Below, in pieces: positions 37,028 through 48,301 of a stretch of 64,000 bases of DNA. The DNA is from Thelonectria olida. Its lineage: Eukaryota > Ascomycota > Sordariomycetes > Hypocreales > Nectriaceae. The notes below the pieces were generated by a model. It was given only the letters and a program-made list of their open reading frames with translations. It searched no databases and had not been told where the DNA came from. The position numbers and the translations under genes are program-made. The DNA is taken from NCBI GenBank assembly GCA_020736575.1, contig JAGPYM010000023.1, forward strand, positions 1-64,000, read 5' to 3'. Positions within the stretch are counted from its first letter, which is position 1, and every line of letters begins with the position of its first letter.

Positions 37028-37262
37028 TCCTGGATGGTATATGCGTCAAGAAACAAGCTCAGACGAGCATGTTCTGATCCGGACTTCCAAGATGTAGTTT
37101 AGATGAACGTCCATTATTCGTTTCTGGCAGTCGAATAACGCCATGAAAACAAGTCCCATCCAAGAAGTCTAAGTAGCGTTCGAACAAGGCTCGAACTCGA
37201 CACTTTTGTCGCTGTTGTTACGAGGCTACACCAAAGGCGGGGAAAGCAATTCCTTCAGCTCT

Positions 37263-40200
37263 TCACTGGGCTCCTCGTTCTCGTTCGGGAAGCTGCTCCG
37301 ACTGCATGCTCTCCCAGCGACGATCAAGTTCAGCACTATCATCGCAGTTAGCCTCTGGAAACTCTCCTGTAATAGGATAGGAGTAAGAGGCACTCACGTC
37401 GACTCCTTCAATATCTTGACACCCTTCTCCCGACAAAAGTGCAGGAATCGCCGCATCGTCCGCTCCCGTTTAAACGATGCCATCACATCTCCGCGAGGAA
37501 GTCCATCCTTTTTGGACAACACAGAACCCTCGATGCGCATAACAACGTGGATCCTCAACGCCTCAATGTTCCACACAACCTCCGAAATCTCGTTAAGATT
37601 CAAATGAAAGTCAATTGGCTCCTCGTGCAGGCCCCACGACACCGGGTTAATGTCCTTAAGAACCTGGTGCTCGAAGCACTGGTCTTCCTCTTGCCAACAC
37701 CAGTACTGAGTCACTTGCGTGGAGCTCGTAAACAGCCGTGTCTTCACCCGGTAGAGCCGATAGTCGCGCGGACTAATGTCCACGCCGCTCCAGGACTCGG
37801 TGTCGGAGTAGTCTTCGACATGGAACGCGTCGTGGATCGGTCTCGAACCGAGACGCCTGGGACGCTTGTGAAGGTGCGTGCTGAAAGGACTTTCATGCGG
37901 GTCGGACACCTGAGCCGCCAGAGGAGATTGATCGACCTGGGGCGTGTCGCGGGGCGTGGTCGTGACAGGCTGCATGCTCTTGCGCTTCTTGGAGGGCTTG
38001 GGTGTGTCGCTGGGACTGCCCACATTCTGACCACCCATTTTCATGCCCGATGGACGACCGATGTTCTTGAAACCGTGCTTCCGTCGGAGAGCGGTGAGCT
38101 TAGGATCATGATAAAAGTCGTAGATCGTCTTGGGAAGATTGAAGTTGGCACCCTGGACCTTGATGAGCTCGTAGAGCCGCTGGCGAATCCACTCGACGGG
38201 CTTGATATCCAGCTTGAACTTGGCCAACTCCGACAGAGTCTCTGAGAGTCGGAACAGAGTGTCATACGAGCCGATGCCTCCCTTTCCAGCGAAGATGTAG
38301 TTCTTAGCAAGGAGCTGGTACGGGCTGATATCGCCCTCTTCGAGGAACTCGAGGATCTTGACGCCGCGGTTGACCTGTTGTCCGATGTGGTACTTGGATG
38401 AACCTCCTGTATCTGCGCCAGGTGCCAATATGGCCTGGTGTTTCTCGCGCCACCTAGCCAGCTGTGGCTCGATCAAGCCTCTCACATTTGGCCAGTGAGG
38501 ATCCCAGTATGGGTGGTTCTCGTCAATTTTGGCGACCGGCACGCCCTCCATGCACATGGGGAAGGTATACACGAGACCGTCGTCCTTAAGCTCGAGAGTC
38601 TCCCGTGTAATTTCTTCCAATGGCTCCTCAGCAGCCTCCTCAGATGGCTGTGGCGAATCGATGGGCATAGAGGTTGGGGTCGGACGATCAACCGAGGGAG
38701 GCCTATTTCGGGCGTTGGCGGGGGTAAACCCAGGCGTCACTCGATACTCTTGAGGCGTGGGAATCTGCTCGGGCTCGCGGACTGTTAGACTACCGGTGGG
38801 AACGGGGTGGTCCATCGTCGTGTCCACCTCGGTGCTTGGCTGAACAGTGTCTGGCCGGGGTGATTGGTGGGAGTGGATGAAGCGGGAAGTGGGCGACCAT
38901 TGAGGGGCCTGATTCTGGTGATGACGCAGTTGGGGCTCCTCATATCGAGGCGGGGCGACAGAAATCTCAGCTTCTGCTCGATCTTGGGCTTCAAGGATTG
39001 TTGTCGCCTCCTGCGCAATTCTCGCGTCTATGATGCTTCGAGTGTTCTCGGTACTCATGGTTTCTTCAGTTGGCTCTGATTGGTGATCGTGTCTCGTTTC
39101 TGACGGCGAATCATTATTAGTTTCCACAATCTTCGTCTGCGTCTCAGGGGTGTTTCTCTTCTCCTGCGCCGCGTTATCTGCCTTCTCTGGAGCACTCTCC
39201 GTCTCTTGGGGAGCCAGAGCACCACCCAGCGGCGTCCTCGTCTCTCTGCGTGACCTTGACCACCGTCTCGCCGAAGGCACATCAATGGTATCTCCTGACG
39301 CACCATGACAGCGCTGTCGATTCCATTCGCAGTTGCCGCATTTCTGGAACAGCTCACCACCCACAATGACGCAGTCGTCAAAGGCCCCCTGGTTCTTCTC
39401 GCAGTACTGGCATCGCTTGGACTGGATCTGACCCGTGGCCTGGATCATGCAGGACAGCCATTTGACGCCCTTGGGTTCGGTGCGGTCGTAGACAGTGGCA
39501 AGATACGTATCGTTGAAGCGTCGACCGCGGCGGATCTTGACGGGTCTTCGGATCTCGAGCTCCATGATGGATTCAACCCATTGGTTCCAGGGCTCGGCGC
39601 GCTCTAGCGGGCCGATCACGTTTCCGTCGGCGTCGACAACGTCTACGTTGGCATCGACAGATTTTTCCCTAGCCCGATCCTCATGTTGGTATTCAATGCC
39701 CTCCATGGGCGTCTCATCCGCGGCAGTGATGCCATTCGTAGGCGTGCCGTTCGTAGTCGGCCTCGTGTCCTCGATCCCCCGCCCTGAATCGATCCCCTGC
39801 CCTGAAGTCCCATTCACGACTGGTTGATCTAGACGTGTCGCTGGGAGCGACGCGAGACCAATCAGATCAAACTGATCGGTGTCCTCCTCATCCGGATCTT
39901 CGCCTTTCTTCTCCCGAAAAAACTTCCGCATGGTCTTGACCACCTTTCGACGCGTCTCGACACGCGCCTGCTGTCCATCGTGATACTTTTGCTCGAGGCG
40001 ATGTAATTTATCCGCCTTTTCTTCGCGTGAGTCAATGACTGAGGCGAGTTCTTCGTCGACCTTGGCGAGGTCCTTGGCAAGACGCGCTTGGAGATCGCTG
40101 AGTTGACTCCGACGTCTGGTCAAGTCGCCAAGCTCAGACTTGAGGTCAGTCGTGGCGCGTCTGAACTCCCGGTCGGCAACAGCCTGGTCGGCATCCTGCT

Positions 40201-40279
40201 GTTGACGGAGGTTGGACCAGAAGTTTCTTTCTGTCTCATCCCAAACTGACTTGTGTTCGTCCGCGGGGGGGCCTCCCAA
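37263..40279 (-). CDS. DUF3716 protein with coiled coil, function unknown
   Basis: Exons 37398-40279 and 37263-37335, with a 62-bp intron bearing GTGAGT and CTAAC 10 bases before the acceptor; 984 aa. The N-terminal 110 residues form a charged coiled coil. At about 290-330 a cysteine cluster, CQYCEKNQGAFDDCV...CGNCEWNRQRC, matches DUF3716, a fungal zinc-binding-like domain. A long disordered middle and a folded C-terminal part (HPYWDPHWPNVRG, GSYDTLFRLSETLSELAKF) follow. The frame before the ATG at 40279 contains MTSAEEAAAWEAPP from 40305, out of phase by one base across a run of seven C; with one extra C the protein would start there. That is either a sequencing slip or a real change. No function is assigned. 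The pogo element lies 226 bp downstream. Confidence 0.75.
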
Positions 40280-40305
40280 GCGGCGGCCTCCTCGGCGCTA
40301 GTCAT

Positions 40306-42290
40306 GCCGAGTTGGTTGTGACGCGAACTGGAAAAAAGCAGCAGGACGGGAGCAGACCTCCTCGTGGTGCGCGGCGTGTGTAGCTGCAGTGCGTTCTCGG
40401 TGCGTGGTATTCTGCAGCTGGGCCCACGTGCTGCGGAGCAGAAGAAGGCGCACGTTGCTGCTGCGGGTTGGTGACGACGGGGGTTGAATAACGGGAAGAT
40501 TGCCGTTTCCGCCGACCAACGGAGCGGCGGGCAAAGGTTGACCGGTGGCGACGACGGATTGAGGGATGGGAGCACAAGGGGCGTTGGTATTCGGTCCAGC
40601 TCCTACCCCTTGCCCCTTCCCTTAGGACCCTAGCAGCGCTAGCTCCAACAAAGACAACAATTCTCCCCTGTAAAAACTTTCCCTTAGCATACACTATTAG
40701 TGCTTTACTAGTGTGAGGGATTTTTACAGGCCACAACTACTTGCAGCAGCAACAGTCGCCTATCTGGGTACTAACAGCTGCACTAGAGGAAGGATTATGA
40801 AACTAGACTTCCTTTGCGCTGCTTGCATCGACGGTTATCTGCAGCGTCATGCTGCGCGCCTACACAGCAGCCTCCGGCTGCGAGCCTTGACAATCTGGTC
40901 TCCTTGCCTTGAGACAGCGAACTTGGCTGCGACAGCAGCCAAGCACGACCCTTGAGGTCCTGCCTCGACAACCTCTTGACCCTTACGGCCAACGAACTCC
41001 TTGGGCCTTAGGGCCTCCGAAAACCCGGTCTCGCTGCTACGAGACAACGAACCTGGCGCCCGCAGCCCGGCATGGCTCCCCGAGCCTTTCCCCGTCGGGC
41101 CCCGATCATTTGCAGCGTCATGCTGCTCTCCTACGACTACTAGCCCTTACCGCGGGCTCCGACAATTCCGTCTCTCTGCCTCGAGGCAACATACACAGTC
41201 GCTGGGTCAAATTGGTACAGAGCTTGCCTTAGAGACCTCGGAACGAGCCTATTGTCTCTTCCGCAAAACAGCGTCTCGGCCGTTGTGGGGCTTTCTCCCC
41301 GTTAGGGTTTTTCCCGAGGCCGTACAGCTTTGGTCGTAGTTACCACCTCCCGCCCATTCCCCATTCTCCTTCTTTTACCTTGTTTTCTGTGATAAACCTA
41401 ATATCCCCCAAATCTTCTTCTTTTCCTTTTTTAAATCTCCTTCTTCGCCTTTCGCATGTCTCCATATTGCGGCTCCGTTGCTTTGTCTTGAGCATCCCAA
41501 AGGCACGCACTATGCACTGTTATTCGCCATCCCTCGCTTCTCCTACGGCATTGGCGGCCCCAGGCGGCTCCCGCCCCGAGCCTTGCGGCCTACACCCTCG
41601 AGCCAAGCAGATATCCCGAAGCTATTGCCACCACAAAACTACCCAGTCTACCCTGGCCCCAACGCTGCACCAAAAGAGCCACAAGGCAAAAAAGGGGACT
41701 CGCAAAGGAGCCAAACGGGACCAGGAAAAATTAGAGTCGCTCTCGTCGGCAACTCTTCTCTGACGGAGTTGGCTGTCGCTGTTGCCATCCTGGTTCCAAT
41801 CGCCCCAACCTTCAGTTCCTATTGTCACCTCGTACTCCATCCTCAGCTGGAGTCGTAGCCCCGCATCCTTGCCAGAGGCTACGGTAGTATGGCCTCGTCT
41901 TTTGAAGAGGGGCGCCCTAGCTGTCGACGGAGGGACATTCGCCATAGCGACCGAGACGAAGGTTACTCTAGCTATTCCACCAACAGGTATGGTATTTGAT
42001 GCTCTTCTACAACAGGCTCGTGGCGTCGAAGAAGCCCTTGCCTCAATGTCAAGCCGACGCAGCTAACAACTTTAGGTTTAACAGGTCCCATGGGCTTTTC
42101 GTTACGGTAGAGGCGTGTTCGGGATGTGTCAGAAGGTAATATCAGGATCATATGGAAAGAACCTGGATTCGGTCTTTAACATAACCGCTTTCAGTTCCAG
42201 TCTCCCGCCGATATCCATGGTGACAGCATGAAGAAGAAGCTAGTACAAACACCACATTTCACAATTTTCTTTCTCACATTGCTATTTCAC
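40306..42290. other. Repeat-like intergenic region
   Basis: About 2 kb with no supported gene. At about 40836-41210 a degenerate unit occurs about three times, recognisable by TGCAGCGTCATGCTGC and by CTCC...GGTCTC...TGC...GAGACA. The 41345-41480 stretch is pyrimidine-rich, promoter- or LTR-like. Open frames of 95-130 codons near 41380-42060 lack recognisable features. Confidence 0.4.
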
Positions 42291-42757
42291 AGCGGTATCT
42301 CGTGGGGTTAGTAGCAAGTTCCCTTGAACGCGATTTCTCCAAGTGTTCAGTGTCCTATCATCAGCTGCTGAAGCGGCATGTCGGTGGCACGAGGTGTTGT
42401 TGTATGTCGAGGTTAGTTGGGGTTAGGTGTTGTGATTCATCCTCCGCGAATCATCTCTCGTCTAGCCGGCATGTGGCAATCGCGTATCGTTGCTCGGACG
42501 ACTTCCTTGTTTGGAGACCAGGTATGGTCATCTGACGCTGCCTTCCCTCCCAGGTAAAACGATATGTTGCCTCGTCTGGTGTCGGTGCAATGAAGCATCT
42601 CTGTTCGGTATGCCGTCCACTTTCTGCATCGGAAAAGAAAGTGTTCTACCGTATCTTGTGCTTATCCGCATGTAAAGCTGGTCGTAGAGTTTGCGTATGT
42701 GTCTCCCTGGTAATGCTGAGCCGACTCTCTTGGAATGTTTCCCGACTCCTTCTGGCA
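42291..42757 (-). pseudogene. LINE C-terminal and 3'UTR fragment
   Basis: Minus-strand text TLPEGVGKHSKRVGSALPG and RHIRKLYDQL equals the segment just before the Cys-rich tail in the LINE at 50065-53601 (SERIDKALPGKHTKGLYDGL). Downstream non-coding text (GATTTCTCCAAGTGTTCAG) is shared with that element's 3' region at about 49960. Frames are shifted. It abuts the helix-turn-helix fragment at about 42758. Confidence 0.65.
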
Positions 42758-42931
42758 GAGTCCCCAAGAAGCAAGTTGGGTCTTTAGTGTACGAATTTGA
42801 ACTTGGGGCTGCTCTCTTGCGGAAAGAAGACGGTTTGCTTCAATAAGAATGTTCTCATAGGAAAGACCATTACGAAAGAGTGAAATAATATCATCTCGTA
42901 CGCAGTCGAGATTCTTTGCTGGTCGTGGCAT
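42758..42931 (-). pseudogene. Helix-turn-helix N-terminal fragment of unknown protein
   Basis: MPRPAKNLDCVRDDIISLF then IRTLKTQLASWGL, about 58 residues. This resembles a short HTH module found at the start of some fungal integrase or transposase-like proteins (family recollection, not verified). It is cut off by the LINE fragment. Confidence 0.35.
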
Positions 42932-43141
42932 TATTTTCGTGAATGTAATGATCACTATGAGGGATTTTGGTCATGCGGGGGGGATTTTGGGATTTTCGGG
43001 TTTTGCACTTTTGGCGGACCTTGGCTAACGTGCGACCGTACACCTCAGCAAGCAAAGGTCATCAACATGCTCGCCTCCATTCATTCTTTTCGCTGTCCAT
43101 ATTGTCCGAAACATAATTCATGAAAAGCAACGACCGGATCC

Positions 43142-45739
43142 ATGGTGCGTAACATAGAAATCGAACGAGCCCTACGTCGCGGTGTGTGGTGCTGGGGCTT
43201 CTTCTGTCTCCTGTCGTCAGCAAAATCATGGATTTGGATACCCGCCGGCAGCATGGCCATGGTCGGTCTCTTCGTGCTGCCTTTATTCTTCCTCCTTGCG
43301 CGATCACCAAGGTCAACAAAAACCGGGTTGGCTGGACGCGGAGTCGCCCCAGGCCTGCTGCTCGGTGCTCTGTCGTCCAGCTACGGGTTCATCATGTACG
43401 GAGTCACCATGCTCGTCCTGCGTCGCTGGGACCCATTGCTGGTATTCGCTATTGTCTGCGGCTTGGTGGAAATGTATTCTCTCTCCATTTACCTGCTGGA
43501 CAGGCTCCAGGTCAACTCGCGAGTGATATTTGGCGTCATGCAGCAGATCGAGGGCCTCAGCACCCGCCTCCGTGGCTACATCTCCGCCGCGTCCCAGGTG
43601 CAGAATCCCTTCGTAAGGATATCGATGATTCTGGTATGCGGCACCACCTTTGCGCTCTTATTATCCTCGCTGCTCGTTTTGAGCACGCTGGGCGACTTTC
43701 GCCGAACGGCTTTGCCCTGGGTCAGGCTTCGAGTGCGGGAATATTGGCTGAAGCTGCGAAAACAGACGTTTGGCCTACTATGGAAGGAATGCTGTGCTAA
43801 GTATCAGCACCTGCCCATTGAACCCAATCCGGACGGAAAGACGCCGAGGATCCGATTGCTTCGCATGTTGCCGAGACGGCCGTTCGGGCGCACTCGATGC
43901 CAACTGATTGATGCCGACTTGAAAGACGACGTGGGATACCAGGCCATATCATACACCTGGGGAGAAGTCAACCGGACAGATGCTATTTACATCGACGGGA
44001 AGGTTCTCAACGTGACCCCGACTGTGTCGGCTGTTCTCTACCACCTAAGCTCCTATTGGAGCTCTCAACTCGTCTGGATCGATTCGATCTGTATTGATCA
44101 GGACGATGACGGCGATAAGGACTCCCAAATACGGCTCATGCGGGAGGTCTACCACAAGGCAGACAAGGTGGTCGTATGGCTTGACAACGTCCAGGAACCC
44201 TGGAAGGTCCGGACCATGCTGGCTGGCATCTGGCATGAGTACATGTACGGCTCGACCGAGTCCTGCGTGGAGATGATCAGGACATACTCTGAGGAATGGG
44301 CCGAGACCGGCTGGATGCACCTCATGAATATGTTCGGACACCCCTGGTTCTTGCGCGTCTGGGTCGTGCAGGAGATCGTCATGGCCTCGTCGGCCACGGT
44401 CCTCGCGTCCGGAGAGCCGCTCGTCTGGGACCACATCGCCACCGTTGCGCACATGCTGTTTTCGCCGCCATTCAATCTTGCCATGCAACAAAGCGGCGCG
44501 CCTGGCGTCGAGGACGACAGCGTCCGCGGCCTCCGCCACGCGAACCTGATGGGGACACTCCGCAACGAGCGTGATGTCTATCATCGCAGGCTGGCTATGC
44601 TGCTAGGAGACTTCTCAGGCTTTGAGTCGTCTAAGGATGTCGACCGATTATACGGCCTGCTGGGCCTTCTCCAGCCAGCTTTTGCGGCCCAAGAATGGCT
44701 GCGGCCGAATTCAAGCAGGCCCCCGGAGCATCTGTACACGGACGTCGCGCGGAATCTCATACCCACCGATTGCAACGACATCTTGTCATTTGCCGGGATC
44801 GGGTACGAACTGAAAATGCCGAATCTCCCCTCGTGGGCTCCGGACTGGTCAAGCTTGGGTGCCCGATATTCGCGTCCACACCATCTGTTCAAGATGCAGC
44901 ACCTGGCGCGGTATTCAGCCTCCGCCGGCTCCCGTCTTGACGTCTCGTTTTCCACACAGCCGGCTCCGACTCGGCAGGCCCAGGCGTCCTACTCGCCGCC
45001 AGGATCGCAGCAGCTGATGACGTCGATTATGACCATCCAGGGGCACTGCTTCGACGAGATCTGCCACGTGGGGCCCATTCTCAAGTACGGCGCGCATAAC
45101 CGAGGCGAAGGCGGTCCGCTGGGCGAGATATTCGATGTCTATGTCTCACACATGCGCGCCCGCAAGCTGGCCATACAGCACGCCCGACAGCCGTACCCGA
45201 CAGGCCAGCCGCTCTACGAGGTCTTTTGGCGGTGCCTCCTCGGTGATATGCAATTTGAGCGCCCGGCGCCGTCCGAGGTGGGCCTGGCCTGCCAGTACTG
45301 GGAGCGCCTCACGGCGTGGGCCGTCTGGCAGCGGTCCCGGGAGCAGAGAGGGCAGATTGACACCCAACAGCTGGAGGAGCTGGATAACGAGACGAACAAC
45401 ATACCTTCCGTGGAGGAGATCTTTGCGCTCGGGCGATTTGAGGATGGTCTACGTATGTCTTTGACTTGGAATAGCGCCAGGCTCTGCTGCGTTGGTCGCT
45501 CTTTCTGCGTCACTCGCAACGGGTATATGGTGTTAGTGCCGCCCAAGACTGCAGTTGGCGACTTGGTGTGTGTTTTCTATGGGCTGGAGATCCCATTCAT
45601 CATTCGGCCGCGGCCTGGCGAAGGAGGTGCGGAAAATCGCTCAGTGAGCCTTGTCGGAGAAGCATATGTGCACGGGATGATGGATGGCGAGGCTATGGAT
45701 ATTCCATCCACAGTGGCTGAGCATTTTGACGTGATATGA
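43142..45739 (+). CDS. HET domain protein with N-terminal membrane segments
   Basis: One open frame of 865 aa. Four hydrophobic segments near residues 37-53, 71-93, 98-119 and 160-183 suggest a multi-pass membrane anchor. A HET domain starts around 266: YQAISYTWGEVNRTD, LVWIDSICIDQDD, KVVVWLDNVQE, HPWFLRVWVVQEI. The tail has conserved LPSWAPDWS and a terminal beta-like region (CVFYGLEIPFIIRP) common in HET proteins. HET domains trigger cell death in heterokaryon incompatibility. Most are soluble, so membrane anchoring is notable. There is no intron and no break, so the gene is probably functional. The 3' end is followed within two bases by a Tc1 remnant. Confidence 0.9.
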   Translation: MVRNIEIERALRRGVWCWGFFCLLSSAKSWIWIPAGSMAMVGLFVLPLFFLLARSPRSTKTGLAGRGVAPGLLLGALSSSYGFIMYGVTMLVLRRWDPLLVFAIVCGLVEMYSLSIYLLDRLQVNSRVIFGVMQQIEGLSTRLRGYISAASQVQNPFVRISMILVCGTTFALLLSSLLVLSTLGDFRRTALPWVRLRVREYWLKLRKQTFGLLWKECCAKYQHLPIEPNPDGKTPRIRLLRMLPRRPFGRTRCQLIDADLKDDVGYQAISYTWGEVNRTDAIYIDGKVLNVTPTVSAVLYHLSSYWSSQLVWIDSICIDQDDDGDKDSQIRLMREVYHKADKVVVWLDNVQEPWKVRTMLAGIWHEYMYGSTESCVEMIRTYSEEWAETGWMHLMNMFGHPWFLRVWVVQEIVMASSATVLASGEPLVWDHIATVAHMLFSPPFNLAMQQSGAPGVEDDSVRGLRHANLMGTLRNERDVYHRRLAMLLGDFSGFESSKDVDRLYGLLGLLQPAFAAQEWLRPNSSRPPEHLYTDVARNLIPTDCNDILSFAGIGYELKMPNLPSWAPDWSSLGARYSRPHHLFKMQHLARYSASAGSRLDVSFSTQPAPTRQAQASYSPPGSQQLMTSIMTIQGHCFDEICHVGPILKYGAHNRGEGGPLGEIFDVYVSHMRARKLAIQHARQPYPTGQPLYEVFWRCLLGDMQFERPAPSEVGLACQYWERLTAWAVWQRSREQRGQIDTQQLEELDNETNNIPSVEEIFALGRFEDGLRMSLTWNSARLCCVGRSFCVTRNGYMVLVPPKTAVGDLVCVFYGLEIPFIIRPRPGEGGAENRSVSLVGEAYVHGMMDGEAMDIPSTVAEHFDVI

Positions 45740-45740
45740 T

Positions 45741-46556
45741 TAAAGGGGGTAGTTTTATTGGGGTTGCCTCAGGTGACGACCACACTGCAGAATAGGCTTC
45801 CCCGCCTCGGAGCGCTTACTGAGGGGTTCTTCCCTTCTGCAACTGCCTCACGGGAGTCAATTGCTCGCCTCTGCAAGTTGGAAGGTGAATTTCACCAACG
45901 ACAGCCTTGGGCCATTTTTTCTGACGAGACCACTATTAGCAATAAACCCGGCAACCCCAATGTGTATCTTTGGCGGCACGCACATGAAAAGTATTGTAAG
46001 GATCTGGTGAATCTAAAGAGCTATGTTGAAGACCCGATGTCTATGATGTTCTGGGCGGCAATCTGGAAAACACGAAGAACGTCAATAAGCCTAATGAATC
46101 GGGATCGGGAGGCCCTGCACAACGGAGTTTCGGCCAAGAGCTGTCATGATACACTCGAATCTTGCGTTCTTCCTCATTATGACGGCATGGCGCCGTTTCA
46201 ATAGGATAATGCAAGAATTCACGCCCAATAAACACCATGGGTTGGTTTATGACACACGGAGTTGAGCTTTTAGAATGTCCCCTTTATTCACCCGATATAA
46301 ATCCTATTGAGAACCTGTGGCACGTCCTAAAGCGCATCATGAGAAAGCAATGGCGACATTTAGCTAAATTGAAGATAACAAGGCCGGCCGGGCAGAAATG
46401 CAAAGATGTGCCTAGTTGGCAGGGCAGCTATCCCAATGGACCAAATTCGGGGCCCATTGGAGTCACTCCCAGGCCGCTTGCGCACTGTAATTCAGGACAA
46501 GACGTTATATACAAAGTATTGAACGCCAAGACCTGGGCATCATTTTCATATGCATA
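45741..46556 (+). pseudogene. Tc1/mariner (DDE_3) transposase remnant
   Basis: Coding text from about 45770: RLPRLGALTEGFF (HTH region), IFSDETTISNKPGNPNVYLW (first Asp), MMFWAAIWK, QDNARIHAQ then a stop (second Asp), and in another frame THGVELLECPLYSPD and INPIENLWHVLKRIMRK (Glu). All three DDE carboxylates are visible, but stops and frameshifts break the gene. The left 137 bases are duplicated at 23115. No right-end inverted repeat was found. Confidence 0.82.
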
Positions 46557-46829
46557 ACTTTTGAATTGACCTCGATTTGGCTGCATAACTTAGCTTTGAG
46601 AATAATACGTAACGATAGCTTTACTCAAATGCATTTATGCGATATCTGGTGAGGAGTGGTCGCCAGTGAGTGCCACCGGGCTCCGCAAAACATTGCCGTC
46701 CTGGTTTTCGGGATTGGTCAGGCAGCCGTATGCATTCCAATTTTCAAATGAATTCCAAAGATTTTGTCGCATTTGGTTGTTCGAATATGAAGAAGTACTC
46801 GGATGACCAGGGGGCGGGGCGCCTAGACT

Positions 46830-47970
46830 CAAAAGCGACTGACAGGGAGTTTTGCAACAGTCCCCCCAGTCCCCCCTATCACTTCCCTCCAATGCACTAT
46901 CCGTCAGATATACGACCGCACCAAGTGCCTTCGGAAAAGAGGCTGTTCTGTTAAGACTCATGTGGGTGCCGGCTAAGGCCGAAGGTTTTGCATTGGGACG
47001 GATGGCCAAGGCAGCAGCGCAGAGAGCTACCAAAGCAGAGTGTATGGTAGAGACACCGTCGTACCAAGCAAAGTCCACAACGCTTCGACTGGCACTCCTC
47101 CAACAACGACAGTGTGGGCGACTTCCGGAGGGGGTTGGACAGTACTCGAAGCGCATCGACAAGGCGCTGCCGGGCAAGCACACCCGTGCACTATACGACT
47201 CGCTAAAAAGAAAAGAATCGGACGTGATAGTCCAGCTTCGGACCGGGATGATGCGACTGAACAGTTATCTTCACAGGATAGGGGCAGCGGAATCGGACAC
47301 ATGCGATTGTGGACAAGCAGCAGAGACGATTGAGCACTTCCTCTTGTTGAAATGAGCATATTATATTAATTAAAGAAGAAAACTAGCGCTAACCAGCGGA
47401 AGCTATTGACAAGAAGACATCCACATCCCAGCCACCAATGGATCGGAATAGCCGTTGATCCGTTAAACCACGGATCTCAACACCTCTTCCTATGCAAAAA
47501 GTGGACAATGCAACGGGAAGTCATGTGTAAATGCTCACGAACAAAGATTGGGAATGTGTCATTCTTCTTGGGAGGAAAAGCTGCGTCGGACGACGAAAAG
47601 TGGAAGCCAAACATGCAGGCTGTGCGTGCGGCAATCAAATTTGCTATCGCGACAAACAGGCTCGATGCGGACCAGCGGCCATCGGCAAACTAACCTCTAG
47701 CGTGCAACTATACTAACAAAAAGCAGCCTCGATTTTGGCGGGCCGTGCTTCAGCTGCCGAGGATAGGATGCTGACACTTGCAAAATGTGGCCTTCAAGCA
47801 GGCCTGTCATGGAACAAGCAGCGACGAGGTTGAGCAGCAAGCGATGAGACGACGATCCGTGGGGCTTGGGGTGTCAGGTACCAAATGTGCTGAAATGTGA
47901 ACTAGATTGTGTCAAGGCCCTATAGGGACATCCCTCCGGGCGAAATAAAATCCAATCCAATCCGTACCCC
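46830..47970 (+). pseudogene. LINE RNase H/C-terminal remnant with 3' tail
   Basis: Text homologous to the C-terminus of the LINE at 50065-53601: CTIRQIYDRTKCLRKRG, VPAKAEGFALGRMAKAAAQ, GKHTRALYDSLKRKESD, CDCGQAAETIEHFLL. It then breaks off at about 47343 and resumes after roughly 140 unrelated bases as HLFLCKKWTMQREV, NVSFFLGGKAASDDEKW and PNMQAVRAAIKFAIAT. It ends in a 3'UTR with GGCCCTATAGG, GGGCGAAATAAA and an (ATCCA)n tail at about 47950-47965. Frameshifts and the insertion kill it. Confidence 0.78.
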
Positions 47971-48301
47971 ACTGTGCGTGACAGGTTACTGCGTCTTGCA
48001 CCGTTCTCGGTGATCCTTTCATTGCTTCCCAATTCTCATTGAGTACTACCCTAATTTTTGCTCACCCATATGGTTCGAGCCTGTTTTCAAACTCAAGGGC
48101 ACACAACTCTAACTGTTCCTCTGGTATGGTGCGGCGCGTTCGAACAATTTCAGGGGAGCTTCTGCATGTCAAACGAAGGGCGGTAACTTGCATCAGGCAC
48201 CAGCTCATTATGCTCCACTCGAATGACTCATCGCAAGTTACCTTCAAAAGAGAAACCGACGTTCTCCGCAACTTTCTTGACTCGGTCAACACTCCTACAA
48301 C

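Larger units (their letters stand above)
34761..37037 (-). mobile_element. Complete pogo/Fot-type transposon
   Basis: 2,277 bp flanked by TA (34759-34760 and 37038-37039). The ends CCATCCAGGACCACC and GGTGGTCCTGGATGG are perfect inverted repeats, continuing through 17-bp GGTTATCCATTAGGTGG units into a GGAGCGAAATTTT block near each end. The left end has two 17-bp units (34771-34804), the right end five (36943-37027). A TA duplication, intact tips and an intact transposase suggest recent arrival. Confidence 0.93.

Noticed and set aside
37439..38245. 268-codon plus-strand frame over the DUF3716 gene
   Set aside because: Shadow of the long minus-strand gene, which has a domain and sensible splice sites.
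44045..44584. 179-codon minus-strand frame over the HET gene
   Set aside because: Antisense shadow; the plus strand carries the full HET motif series.
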